Source: JAHEIJ01 sp040235565
Lineage (GTDB): Bacteria > Pseudomonadota > Gammaproteobacteria > UBA6429 > Thiohalophilaceae
Length of the DNA stretch: 24,327 nt
Direction of reading: 5' to 3'
Assembly: GCA_040235565.1 (NCBI GenBank)
Contig: JBECLA010000104.1
Coordinates: forward strand, 1-24,327
This document shows positions 1-7,427 of the stretch, one piece after another. The notes under the pieces were generated by a model. That model did no database searches. It worked only from the letters and a program-made list of their open reading frames with translations, and had not been told where the DNA came from. The translations under genes were made by a program, and so were the position numbers. Position 1 is the stretch's first letter. The number at the start of each line of letters is the position of its first letter.

Positions 1-815
1 TTTCGCCCGCACCTGCAATGCCAGGGTGAGTTATTTTTTAGTATTGGATAAAAGATCGTTCCGCCCGCCACTACGTGGCTTTAGCGGGTTACTTTTGTTT
101 TGGCAAAAGTAACCAAAACCATCTTCCCTGGTCTGCACCGGCTGCGCCGGTTCCCTGCGCGGCTCAGAAAAATCCGCGTTCGCCTGACTCGCAGCTTTTG
201 CTGCGCTTCCTTGCAGTCAGCTAGCAAAACCAGCTCGAACAAGGAGGCTCACTCGATCGGCTTTTTCTTGCGCTGCTCGGTTTGACCAAAGGGGAAATAC
301 AAAGCGGCCCTGTAGTGCCGATATAGGGAGCGGCGGTGAGCAATCATTCCCATTAGCACTCGCCGAGTTAACGAGACATTAAGCCATTCCGAGTGCGGCA
401 CGATGTTGCGTGCTTTCATTCCCTGAGTCGCCGCCAAACCCTGCAAGACTGTGAGGATCAGGCCGCGAAGCGGGCGAGTCAGGGATGACGAGCGTTTGCC
501 GCGGTACATGGAGGTGCCGTCGGCAAACCCCCGAACAGTCTGAAGCGTGAGGGTATCCGCGTAGCGGACAAGACTGGGGAAAGCGCTTTTTGGTGACTTT
601 TTGTCGCCACAAAAAGTCACTCGCCTCAGCACCGCAGGTGCGGGCGAAATATTACTTTTGCCAAAACAAAAGTAACCCGCCATAGCTGGCCGTTCCTGTG
701 CATCCCTGCACCCACGGCACTTGTGCATCCATGCACTTCGCGAGCAGCGGGCGGAACAATTTTATGAATCACAAAAAGTCACTTGCCTCAGCGCTGAAAG
801 CGCAGGCGAAACAGT
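1..815. repeat. composite inverted-repeat block, no convincing gene
   Basis: This stretch upstream of the first gene is built from repeats. A perfect 29-bp inverted repeat has arms at 84-112 and 652-680, each centred on ACTTTTGTTTTGGCAAAAGT or its complement. Positions 1-16 are the inverse of 635-650. A 12-bp perfect stem with a 4-nt loop lies at 593-620 (GTGACTTTTTGT / ACAAAAAGTCAC). A roughly 40-nt direct repeat, beginning ACAAAAAGTCAC and ending in GGCGAAA, occurs at 609-649 and again at 772-810. Open frames exist on both strands (for example 249-728 minus) but they run through the repeats, lack ribosome sites and are rich in Arg, Ser and Pro, as expected of non-coding repeat DNA. Similar dispersed elements are common in gammaproteobacterial genomes. 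No transposase or target-site duplication was seen. Confidence 0.7.
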
Positions 816-894
816 CTTTCACTGAATTAAAAGGATCAGCGCAAATACGTTAAACTTCCCTTGCGTAAAATCAGATCCCAATTAAGGAATCTCC

Positions 895-1449
895 ATGCCA
901 GATACCCCTGATCGCGAACAACAAATCCGTCAGTCCCACGCGGTTCTGATTCACCAGGTGGTAAAAGCCTGCCACAACCCGGCGGAACAACCGGCGCTGC
1001 AACAAATGCTGCAGCTGGCGGAGCAGCAGGGCTGGGATGATCTGGTGCGCACGATCCGGCTGATCGTCGACGGCCGCCGCGATGATGCCCTGCTTAACGG
1101 GCTGGACGAGGAAGACACGGTGATCATTCGTTCGGTGCTGCAGGGACTGCAGAACCCGGCCACCTTGCCCGATCCCAACCAGGGGGCGGATCCGAGCATG
1201 GCGGCACCGGGGCTGGCACACATGATTCATGCCGCCAGTCGCGGTGATGCGCAGGCCTTGCAGGCGGCGGCGTTTATGGCGGAACAGATGATCAATACCC
1301 AGGGTGACATGCGTTTGCTGGGCGGCCAGATTAAACGCCTGCTCGATGGGGAACGCGACCCGGATGTGTTGAGTAAGGGCATGGGTCCCAGTGGTCAGCA
1401 ACTGGTACTGGGGATACTGGACGAATTGAACAAACTGGCCACGCAATAA
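895..1449 (+). CDS. hypothetical helical protein, 184 aa
   Basis: I do not recognise a named family. The start is supported by an AAGGA ribosome site about 7 nt upstream of the ATG. The protein is soluble: there is no signal peptide or membrane segment. It is rich in Gln, Ala, Leu and Asp and is predicted by eye to be almost wholly alpha-helical. A short spacer at about residues 98-112, rich in Pro, Asp and Gly, separates an N-terminal helical part (1-97) from a C-terminal one (113-184). The pattern resembles helical-repeat or small scaffold proteins, but no function can be assigned. It is a single-gene unit: repeats lie upstream, and the next gene is convergent, with only 20 nt between the stop codons. 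The opposite strand carries a long open frame (871-1446), but it lacks a ribosome site and is a shadow of this gene. Confidence 0.75.
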   Translation: MPDTPDREQQIRQSHAVLIHQVVKACHNPAEQPALQQMLQLAEQQGWDDLVRTIRLIVDGRRDDALLNGLDEEDTVIIRSVLQGLQNPATLPDPNQGADPSMAAPGLAHMIHAASRGDAQALQAAAFMAEQMINTQGDMRLLGGQIKRLLDGERDPDVLSKGMGPSGQQLVLGILDELNKLATQ

Positions 1450-1469
1450 GACAGGCCAGTGACTCGCGG

Positions 1470-1742
1470 TTAACGCCGGCCTTTTTTGCCTTTGCCGCCG
1501 CGCTTGGTATCTTCGAAGCCGATCTTCAGAAATTTGCCGGCAAAGGACTTGCCGTTCAGGCCGGCAATTGCTGCCCGTGCTTCATGGCCTTCCATTTCCA
1601 CGAACCCAAAGCCACGACACTTGCCGGAAAAGACATCGGTCACCAGGTGAATGGAGCGCACGGTGCCAAATTCGGTGAAGAGATCGCGAACCACCTGCTC
1701 GGTGGCATCCGCTGGTAAATTACCAACAAACATTTTTTTCAA
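1470..1742 (-). CDS. RRM-domain RNA-binding protein, 90 aa
   Basis: This is a single RNA-recognition-motif protein. With the start chosen here, RNP2 is MFVGNL (residues 4-9) and RNP1 is RGFGFVEM (43-50), both canonical; the aromatic residues F5, F45 and F47 are those expected to stack on RNA bases. A short basic tail rich in Gly, Lys and Arg ends the protein. I place the start at the TTG at 1742, because an AAGGA lies 8 nt upstream; the in-frame ATG at 1733 would be 17 nt from it, and the ATG at 1805 lies inside the upstream hairpin region. The leader carries a hairpin (CACGG 1761-1765 / CCGTG 1777-1781). Such proteins are often cold-induced RNA chaperones in bacteria. Its upstream neighbour on the same strand is a cold-shock protein, which fits that role by inference. 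Confidence 0.9.
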   Translation of the reverse strand: MKKMFVGNLPADATEQVVRDLFTEFGTVRSIHLVTDVFSGKCRGFGFVEMEGHEARAAIAGLNGKSFAGKFLKIGFEDTKRGGKGKKGRR

Positions 1743-1800
1743 AATAATGGTCCTTAATAACACGGCGGGGGAGACACCGTGCAGCGAAGTAGAGAGATGA

Positions 1801-1830
1801 AACACCCCCGCAATTACTGGCGGGGGTGTT
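1801..1830 (-). terminator. strong hairpin after the cold-shock gene
   Basis: An 11-bp perfect stem (AACACCCCCGC / GCGGGGGTGTT) with an 8-nt loop lies 21 nt downstream of the cold-shock gene stop. Reading on the minus strand, the stem is followed by TTTCATC, so the U-tract is short. It should act as a terminator or as an attenuating and RNA-stabilising hairpin between the cold-shock gene and the RRM gene. Partial readthrough would couple the two genes. Confidence 0.7.
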
Positions 1831-1851
1831 GAAGAAAGCGTGGCAGGAATA

Positions 1852-2058
1852 TCAGCTCTGAACTGTTACCTGGGAAGCTTGCGGGCCTTTCGGGCCATTT
1901 TCTACTTCATAATTTACGGTTTGTCCTTCCGCCAGAGTCCGGAATCCATCACCCTGAATAGCGGAGAAATGTACAAACACGTCTTTGCTGCCATCGGAAG
2001 GTGCAATAAAACCAAAACCCTTGGATTCGTTGAACCACTTAACAGTACCTGTAGCCAT
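1852..2058 (-). CDS. csp: cold-shock protein, CspA family, 68 aa
   Basis: A typical single cold-shock domain of 68 residues, the usual family length. The RNP1 motif KGFGFI (13-18) and the RNP2 motif VFVHF (27-31) are both intact, as is the VKWFN start of the first strand. The protein binds single-stranded RNA and DNA and melts RNA secondary structure in the cytoplasm. The start follows AAAGGTAA at a suitable distance. Upstream lies an AT-rich leader of more than 100 nt before the next gene, as expected for genes of this family, whose long 5' leaders often control expression post-transcriptionally. I could not pick a single sigma-70 promoter in it with confidence. A strong hairpin follows the gene. 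Which paralogue (CspA, C, D or E) cannot be decided from sequence alone. Confidence 0.97.
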   Translation of the reverse strand: MATGTVKWFNESKGFGFIAPSDGSKDVFVHFSAIQGDGFRTLAEGQTVNYEVENGPKGPQASQVTVQS

Positions 2059-2245
2059 TTAAAATTACCTTTAATAAACAATAAAATAAAAACCAATTGC
2101 AAATCATTTCGGGAATTAACAGGAGAATAACCGGGAAGGAGAACTTCTGAAAGGACCTGAATAATATGCAATCGAACCTAGTGTAATCCAATATAGATCC
2201 AAATTACTACAACAATTTTTAAAATTAGCGACCGTTGGGTTAAAC

Positions 2246-3145
2246 CTATTGCGGCGCAAACAGCAGGCTATGTAGCCCCTTGTCGTCCTGGTAACTGAGT
2301 GCTAACTGACCAAACAGAAAACGGAATTGTGTCGCCTGTTGCAACGCCGGCAGGAAACGGTCTTCGACCTGCATGACAGCTGTCGGACACATCCGACGAG
2401 TGGCGCCAATGGGACCAATCGCAATGTTGAGGGGGGCCTTGCCCTTGATGGCGCCAAAGTAACGATTGCAGCCGGCCAGACCGGCAAACTGCGCATCACG
2501 GAATTCGAGAGTCACCTCCGTCTCTGCCGGCACCGGTTCGTTCCTGTCAAAATGGGTCAGCTTCCAGCGACCCTGTAAATCCGCCAGGCTGACTTGACCC
2601 TGTGGTTCGGCAGTGGTTTGCACCAGTTGACCCGCGTGATAATGATAGCTCTGCTGCACTTTCAAGGTGGGGCAGCAGGCGGCTTCATCGGGCGCAGCCG
2701 TCACCAGGTTGAGCGACAAGAGGCCCGCTTTAAACTCCAGGTTGCGTACCTGGATCCGATCGCCAAGCTTTTGCGTGGCAACATTTTGATACTGGCCGTT
2801 GACCTCGTCGATGATTGCCAGAAAGGTATAGCTGCCACTGCCGCCGGCGCTCTCGGTCAGGAACACCGCGGCCTCCTCCACCCCGTCGTTGTCCAAATCC
2901 GCAATGACATATAGCTGCTCAACCAGCCGGACCCGCGGTCGCGCCGCCCCCTCAGGGACATAGGGCTTACCTTCATAACGTCCCTGTTGCAGGGTGACGG
3001 GTTCGTGGTAGATGCCGGCGTAGCTGAGATTTTTCAGGCTCGCAACATCAAGCGGTGAGGCAGGGATGACACCGGCACAGCCGAACAGACTCAGGCATGC
3101 GCCCAGCAAACCCACCCACATGACCAACCGGTAGTGGTTTAACAT
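2246..3145 (-). CDS. META-domain (HslJ-like) lipoprotein, 299 aa
   Basis: The start is ATG 3145: GAAGG lies about 6 nt upstream, and the lipoprotein signal then begins correctly. The longer frame from 3217 overlaps the upstream gene and would place 24 residues ahead of the signal. The signal peptide ends in Leu-Phe-Gly-Cys with the lipidated Cys at residue 23; Phe at -2 is slightly unusual. Residues 75-180 form a beta-rich middle part with ADLDNDGVEEAAVFL, reminiscent of calcium-binding or FG-GAP-like repeats. Residues 186-299 are a META domain (DUF306 family), with the hallmark GCNRYFG and a RRMCP segment. E. coli HslJ carries the same domain and is linked to heat induction and novobiocin resistance. 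The protein probably faces the periplasm from the outer membrane. Its ATG is 13 nt past the BrkB/YihY stop, so the two form an operon. Confidence 0.88.
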   Translation of the reverse strand: MLNHYRLVMWVGLLGACLSLFGCAGVIPASPLDVASLKNLSYAGIYHEPVTLQQGRYEGKPYVPEGAARPRVRLVEQLYVIADLDNDGVEEAAVFLTESAGGSGSYTFLAIIDEVNGQYQNVATQKLGDRIQVRNLEFKAGLLSLNLVTAAPDEAACCPTLKVQQSYHYHAGQLVQTTAEPQGQVSLADLQGRWKLTHFDRNEPVPAETEVTLEFRDAQFAGLAGCNRYFGAIKGKAPLNIAIGPIGATRRMCPTAVMQVEDRFLPALQQATQFRFLFGQLALSYQDDKGLHSLLFAPQ

Positions 3146-3158
3146 CGCCAGCCTTCGG

Positions 3159-4499
3159 TCATTCTTTATCCGGACGGGGGATGGACAGATCCCGCAAAGT
3201 ACGACCGGCAAGCGCACTGTCGATCGCCTGCTCTACCTCGGTATACAGGGCATCCACACTTTCCACTGCCGGTAACCTGCCGGGTGACAGATAACTGGAT
3301 TCACCTGCCTCACGCACCACATCAACGATGGCCTGCAAAGGCAATGTCTCCAGTGCATGACCGGGCAGATAGGCAGGTGGATCGTCCGCGGTGCGAATCA
3401 ACAGGCCGGCGCCTTCCAGTGTGGTGACCATCCGGCCGCAGGCCTCGCTGCCGATTTTCATCCGCTTTGCCAGTTTATCCACGGTCCAGGCTTCACCCTG
3501 CTGATAATAGTGCTGGCCCACCAGCGCCATGATCATCAGCGCCAGCTTTTCCTTCATCCGGTTACTGAGCTGCAAGATACGTGACTCCAGATTGCGTTGT
3601 TCCGGATGCTGGACATAAAACGCGATACTGCCGCCAACCAGGAGTATCAACCAGCTGACATATAACCAGATGAGCAGAATGACCAGCGTGGCAAAGGCGG
3701 AATAGATGGCGGTGTACTTGGTTGAGTTGACCACAAAGGCCGCGAAGCCCCAGCCGACCGTCTCCCATAAAATCCCTGCAACCACCCCGCCGATCAGGGC
3801 CGATCTGAATTTAACCTTGGTGTTGGGCACGAAGATATAAATAAAGGTGAACGCGGCGATGACCAGCATGTAGGGAACCAGGCGACCAATAAAATGCAGG
3901 AAGCTGCCGATCACCTCGACCTGCATCGCCGCCTGCACCAGTTGATGTTTTTCCACCGTGGCCGTCAGGCCGATGGCGGTGAACACCAGCACCGGACCGA
4001 TCAAAACCACCGTCAGGTAATCACTGAAGCGCTGGGAAAACGGGCGTTGTTCGCTCACCCGCCAGGTGAAGTTGAAGGCGCGTTCGATCTTCTGCATTAA
4101 CGACACCACGGTATAAAACAACAGCGCCACGCCGACCGAACCCAGGACCGTCACCTTGATGTTGTCGACAAACTCGATGATGCGGGTGGTGATTTCCACG
4201 CCCTTCTCGCCCAGCGGGGCAAACAAATTCAACAACGCCGGCTCAATCTGGTTATGCACCCCGAAGCCTTTTAACACTGAAAAGCTCACCGCGATCAAGG
4301 GGACAATGGCCAGCAGGGTGGTATACACCAGTCCCATGGCGCGCATGTTTAACAGACCGTCACCCAGGTCGCGAATCAGCAAATGCCCGATTCGCAACAC
4401 CGTAATGGCAAATTGCTCGGCCTTTGGCATATTGTCAGTCGGGGTGTCCCAGATGTAACTGGTCAGATGCTGTTGCAACGTTTTGACGGTGAAGCCCAT
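3159..4499 (-). CDS. YihY/BrkB-family inner-membrane protein with winged-helix tail, 446 aa
   Basis: This is the virulence factor BrkB/YihY family, once called RNase BN, whose true role is unsettled. Six membrane segments are visible at about 52-77, 115-137, 160-182, 206-225, 234-257 and 264-296. The family landmarks are the RAMGLVYTTLLAIVPLIA block in the first segment and AFNFTWRV after the second. After the membrane core, residues 310-395 look like a winged-helix domain (AWTVDKLAKRMKIGSEACGRMVTTLEGAGLL), a C-terminal extension found in many longer members (E. coli YihY is about 290 aa). The last 50 residues are hydrophilic. An AGGA lies 10 nt before the ATG. The gene heads a two-gene operon with the META lipoprotein. 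A regulatory DNA-binding role for the cytoplasmic tail is possible but not shown. Confidence 0.92.
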   Translation of the reverse strand: MGFTVKTLQQHLTSYIWDTPTDNMPKAEQFAITVLRIGHLLIRDLGDGLLNMRAMGLVYTTLLAIVPLIAVSFSVLKGFGVHNQIEPALLNLFAPLGEKGVEITTRIIEFVDNIKVTVLGSVGVALLFYTVVSLMQKIERAFNFTWRVSEQRPFSQRFSDYLTVVLIGPVLVFTAIGLTATVEKHQLVQAAMQVEVIGSFLHFIGRLVPYMLVIAAFTFIYIFVPNTKVKFRSALIGGVVAGILWETVGWGFAAFVVNSTKYTAIYSAFATLVILLIWLYVSWLILLVGGSIAFYVQHPEQRNLESRILQLSNRMKEKLALMIMALVGQHYYQQGEAWTVDKLAKRMKIGSEACGRMVTTLEGAGLLIRTADDPPAYLPGHALETLPLQAIVDVVREAGESSYLSPGRLPAVESVDALYTEVEQAIDSALAGRTLRDLSIPRPDKE

Positions 4500-4676
4500 G
4501 GTTGATGATTCCTGTTAGGCGATATGGCCATTCAGCAAAGGCGTTGGTTATCTTTAATATATAGCAGGTCAGTCTTGCCGGTTGGCAGCATCTTCCCTGA
4601 TTTCCCGGCTCTTTTCCAAAGTTTTAAACCCTACAATTGCTGTTCGCTTGATACTGATCAAGCCGCGAAGATGACC

Positions 4677-4739
4677 TGCTGCCGCACGGCTTGTATATAA
4701 GAGAATAATAATCCGTTTTGCTATACTTTTGCGGCAGCA
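4677..4739. promoter_or_regulatory. extended -10 promoter framed by 10-bp inverted repeats
   Basis: TGCTGCCGCA (4677-4686) and its exact complement TGCGGCAGCA (4730-4739) are separated by 43 nt, with centres 53 bp apart, about five helical turns. Between and next to them is TGCTATACT (4719-4727), an extended -10 (TGnTATAAT type) with no good -35. The predicted transcript start falls near 4734, inside the right arm. The layout suggests a repressor or looping operator controlling the gene at 4756, but the binding protein is unknown. Confidence 0.4.
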
Positions 4740-4755
4740 ACCAGAAGGATCGCTC

Positions 4756-5898
4756 ATGTTCTCATCCAAGAATTCCTACCTGGCCATGTGGGGGCCCTAC
4801 AAGATTGATGGGATGTTGCTGCGTTACAGCAGTTTTATCCCCCGCCTGTATAACTTTTGCAAATCGCTGGGATTCTCGCCGGGACAAATCATGCCTTCGC
4901 GTGCCTTTTGTTCGGACGAGAACCAGGGTTATCCGATCATCCTGATCACCAAACACTTCGGTACCTTTCCGTTCAATCATGGTCGCGTCGGTGGCATCGT
5001 GTCCACTGGCCGTCATGGTCCTCATGCGGAACACGGCAAGGACCTGGTCATTATTCAGGCCAGTCACGTTGGCTACAACCCGGCCACTCAGACCTTCGGC
5101 AACTATTGCCGCACCCGCACCGAATACAATGCCTCCACCTCCAGTTGCGGCAAGATATCCGGTGTCATCAAGTGGTATCAGGAGGAGTATGCCTTCGCCC
5201 AGGACAATATCTTTCTGGAAACCGATGGTGAGCACCAGCTGGTGACGATCGATAACCAACTGTTAAACCAGGATCGCAACCAGGGGCTGTTTCTGGATCT
5301 GGATAAACTCATCCGGGTGGACAGCGGTGGCGACTACCAACCGGTTAAATCTCACAGTACCGCTCGCAGTTTTCTGCCCTCCGATCATCTGAAGGAGATC
5401 CTTGCGCAACGCTGGCCCAGGGGCGGGCGGGAGGCCATCGGCACCAACCTGAAGCCGGCGCTGTTTCGTTATAAACGCGAAATCTCCGCGGATTCGGAAG
5501 GCTACAATCAGCTGGAAGAAAACCTGTTACATGCCATGCCCTGGATTGTGACATCAACAGCACCGTTGTTACTGGCGGCCCAGGTCAACACCCAGGTGGA
5601 ATTTGATCGCACCTTCCGCACCCTGGTGAAGGAACACGGCTATCAGGGTAAAAACCTGGTGCACATTGCCGGTCTGAATATTGATATTTCGCCCGATGAA
5701 TCGCTCACTTTCCCGTTGACCAAGTTTGTGCCCTGGGCGGCGTTCGTGCAAACCCGTGATGGCACGCAATATACCCTTGAGCAGGCGGAGTTAATGGCCG
5801 TGTTGATGGAGCAGAGTGAAGACAATCCCGATCAGACCGATCTGGAAGCCGCCATCCATGCCATGGAAATTGCCAGGGAGGTCAAGGTCACTGCCTGA
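4756..5898 (+). CDS. LCIB-like beta-carbonic anhydrase candidate, 380 aa
   Basis: The start ATG 4756 follows AGAAGGA at 6 nt; an upstream in-frame ATG at 4729 precedes this ribosome site and overlaps the promoter. Residues 15-165 resemble, from memory, the limiting-CO2-inducible B/C (LCIB) family of zinc beta-carbonic anhydrases. The visible matches are C52-S-D54-E55, a FPF...GGI...HHxP-like stretch at 71-90, DLVIIQASHVGY (H104) and a Cys-containing segment ending C131-G. In that family two Cys and one His bind zinc, and an Asp next to the first Cys helps catalysis. Here C52, H104 and C131 (or C118) would be the ligands. Residues 166-380 match nothing I recognise. There is no signal peptide, so it is cytoplasmic. 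If the call is right it interconverts CO2 and bicarbonate. The position where LCIB proteins have Arg soon after CSDE reads N-Q-G here, so activity is uncertain. Confidence 0.55.
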   Translation: MFSSKNSYLAMWGPYKIDGMLLRYSSFIPRLYNFCKSLGFSPGQIMPSRAFCSDENQGYPIILITKHFGTFPFNHGRVGGIVSTGRHGPHAEHGKDLVIIQASHVGYNPATQTFGNYCRTRTEYNASTSSCGKISGVIKWYQEEYAFAQDNIFLETDGEHQLVTIDNQLLNQDRNQGLFLDLDKLIRVDSGGDYQPVKSHSTARSFLPSDHLKEILAQRWPRGGREAIGTNLKPALFRYKREISADSEGYNQLEENLLHAMPWIVTSTAPLLLAAQVNTQVEFDRTFRTLVKEHGYQGKNLVHIAGLNIDISPDESLTFPLTKFVPWAAFVQTRDGTQYTLEQAELMAVLMEQSEDNPDQTDLEAAIHAMEIAREVKVTA

Positions 5899-5945
5899 TT
5901 GTGACCGCGGTCATGTGATACTATGTGATGGTTATTTATACTTGC
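5899..5945 (+). promoter_or_regulatory. palindrome plus 10-bp-phased direct repeats upstream of the OmpA lipoprotein gene
   Basis: A perfect 12-bp palindrome TGACCGCGGTCA (5902-5913) is followed at once by two direct copies of ATGTGAT (5913-5919 and 5923-5929), spaced exactly 10 bp apart. A candidate -10 TATACT follows at 5937-5942. Tandem 10-bp repeats just upstream of a -10 resemble sites for OmpR-type response regulators. The regulator is not identifiable here. Confidence 0.4.
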
Positions 5946-5981
5946 AGTATATCAACTAACACAGCTAACTCCGGATGACTT

Positions 5982-6674
5982 ATGACTGCTACCTCCTTAT
6001 TTAACCTGCGTCACAAAACAAAATGGATTTATCTCGCAGGCGGTGTTTTTCTCGCCTCCGCCTGTACCACCATTGATCCCTACACCCGCGAAGAACAAAC
6101 CAGTAAAGCCACCACCGGGGCGATTATCGGTGCGGTGGGCGGTGCCATCGTTGGCGCAGTCAGTGGTGATAATTCCCGTGACCGTCGTAACCGTGCCCTG
6201 ATCGGAGCCGGTGTCGGCGCGCTGGCCGGTGGCGCGGTCGGTTATTACATGGACGTGCAGGAAGCCAAGTTACGTAAACAGCTTGAAGGCACTGGCGTGC
6301 GGGTGGTTCGCAATGGCGATAACATTACCCTGGTGATGCCCGGCAATGTGACTTTTGATGTCGATAAAGCGGATATCAAGGCGTCTTTCTATCCGGTACT
6401 GGACTCCGTTGCCCTGGTGCTGGATGAATATGACAAGACCATCATTGACGTGGTGGGGCACACCGACAGTACCGGCTCGCACCAGTATAACCAGGCCTTG
6501 TCAGAACGGCGTGCGGATTCGGTGGCCCGCTACCTCATCAGCCAGAAAGTGGATCGTGTGCGGATTGAAACCTTTGGCATGGGTGAGACCCGTCCGGTTG
6601 CCAGTAATGCCACCGCCGAGGGCCGGCAACTCAATCGTCGGGTGGAACTGACTTTGATCCCGGTGACGAAATAA
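5982..6674 (+). CDS. OmpA-family lipoprotein with glycine zipper, 230 aa
   Basis: The signal peptide ends ASA-Cys with C28 as the lipidation site and Thr at +2, which favours the outer membrane. Residues 44-90 contain two glycine-zipper segments (46-62 and 73-88) rich in GxxxG-like spacing, probably inserted in a membrane or oligomerising. Residues 118-227 are an OmpA-type peptidoglycan-binding domain: VVGHTDSTG (157-165), NQALSERRADSV (170-181, with the Asp that binds diaminopimelate) and NRRVEL (218-223, with the partner Arg) are intact. The arrangement matches YiaD-like proteins, which tie the outer membrane to the cell wall. It lies 83 nt after the LCIB-like gene with its own likely promoter. 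A 9-codon frame starting at ATG 5975 overlaps its start out of phase and may be meaningless. A hairpin follows the stop. Confidence 0.93.
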   Translation: MTATSLFNLRHKTKWIYLAGGVFLASACTTIDPYTREEQTSKATTGAIIGAVGGAIVGAVSGDNSRDRRNRALIGAGVGALAGGAVGYYMDVQEAKLRKQLEGTGVRVVRNGDNITLVMPGNVTFDVDKADIKASFYPVLDSVALVLDEYDKTIIDVVGHTDSTGSHQYNQALSERRADSVARYLISQKVDRVRIETFGMGETRPVASNATAEGRQLNRRVELTLIPVTK

Positions 6675-7275
6675 AACCACCGTCATTCCGGCATGACCGG
6701 AATTCTTCTAGCAAAAATCCTGGACCCCGGCCTCGGCTTTGGCATCCTCGGCAACTGCTCCATGCGTTGCACTAACTCCTGCGTCCATGCAGTCGTGCGT
6801 CGCTCTCGACAATTGCTCCTGCATTGTTCTACCTTCGCCCGTCCATGGGCTCGTACCTCCTCCAGTCACTCCGGGCATCCTGCCCTCAAGTGACACTTGC
6901 ACATCCATGTGCATCGTCCCTGGAGTCGTTCGCCGGGGTGACGACAAAGAACAAAGTTCAACCGCGTCATTCCGGCGTGACCGCCAGGGAAGGCGGAAAT
7001 ACTGGAAATGCATGGAGCAATTTCCAGTGAAAGCCGGAATCCATTTACTACAAAAACTTCTGGACCCTGGCATTCGCCAGGGTGACGGATAAGGGAGTCG
7101 TACGACGGGGTGACGACCAGAAAGTAATAGGCACCAACTTTTACTTTGTCATTCCGGCATGACCGCCAAGGATGGCGGAAATACTGGAAATGCATGGAGC
7201 ACGACTCCAGGGATGGAGGAGTTAGAGTGAAGCAAGGAAGCCCGAACCGAATTTTCAGTGCAGGCCGGAATCCAC
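6675..7275. repeat. cluster of dispersed GTCATTCCGGC repeats
   Basis: Three related copies begin GTCATTCCGG at 6682, 6966 and 7148. The second and third share over 50 nt with about three differences, running through GCGGAAATACTGGAAATGCA, and each ends in an inverse motif GCCGGAATCCA (7034-7044 and 7264-7274). Between copies lie degenerate palindromes such as ACATCCATGT (6901-6910). This is the kind of intergenic repeat often scattered through gammaproteobacterial chromosomes. Several open frames on both strands cross it, including near-duplicates of one another, because the repeat itself is duplicated. None has a ribosome site, so I call no genes here. Confidence 0.75.
6685..6703 (+). terminator. 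hairpin after the OmpA gene
   Basis: ATTCCGG (6685-6691) and CCGGAAT (6697-6703) form a 7-bp perfect stem with a 5-nt loop, 10 nt after the OmpA-gene stop, followed by TCTTCT. The T-run is interrupted, so termination strength is uncertain. The hairpin is also the left edge of the dispersed-repeat cluster, so it may be a repeat element recruited as a terminator. Confidence 0.5.
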
Positions 7276-7427
7276 ATAGTCACTAATGTTCGATCAACAA
7301 GTATTGTTCAAGACAACATACTTCATTGCGTCTTGTCACATTTATTTCGTCCGACCGTCATAAAAATTTAATAAAGCATAAATCTGTACTATAACTAAAT
7401 TAATGCCGGCTATTCATGAGGTGCAAC
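7276..7427 (+). promoter_or_regulatory. AT-rich promoter region of the HExxH gene
   Basis: This leader is clearly AT-richer than its surroundings. A candidate sigma-70 promoter is TTTAAT (7367-7372), a 17-nt spacer, then TATAAC (7390-7395). Upstream are two inverted repeats of unknown meaning: AACAA/TTGTT around a 3-nt centre (7296-7308), and CAAGAC (7309-7314) paired with GTCTTG (7330-7335). Confidence 0.4.

Noticed and set aside
249..728. 159-codon minus-strand open frame in the first repeat block
   Set aside because: It runs through the inverted-repeat arms, has no ribosome site and has a repeat-like composition. Similar frames are artefacts of dispersed repeats.
871..1446. 191-codon minus-strand frame opposite the 184-aa gene
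   Set aside because: It is antisense to a gene with a good ribosome site and codon pattern, and has a His- and Gln-rich shadow composition.
4569..4769. 66-codon minus-strand frame across the LCIB-like promoter
   Set aside because: It covers the promoter and the ribosome site of the plus-strand gene and has no start signal of its own.
6708..7195. Several overlapping open frames on both strands in the second repeat cluster
   Set aside because: They duplicate each other because the underlying repeat is duplicated, and none has a start signal.
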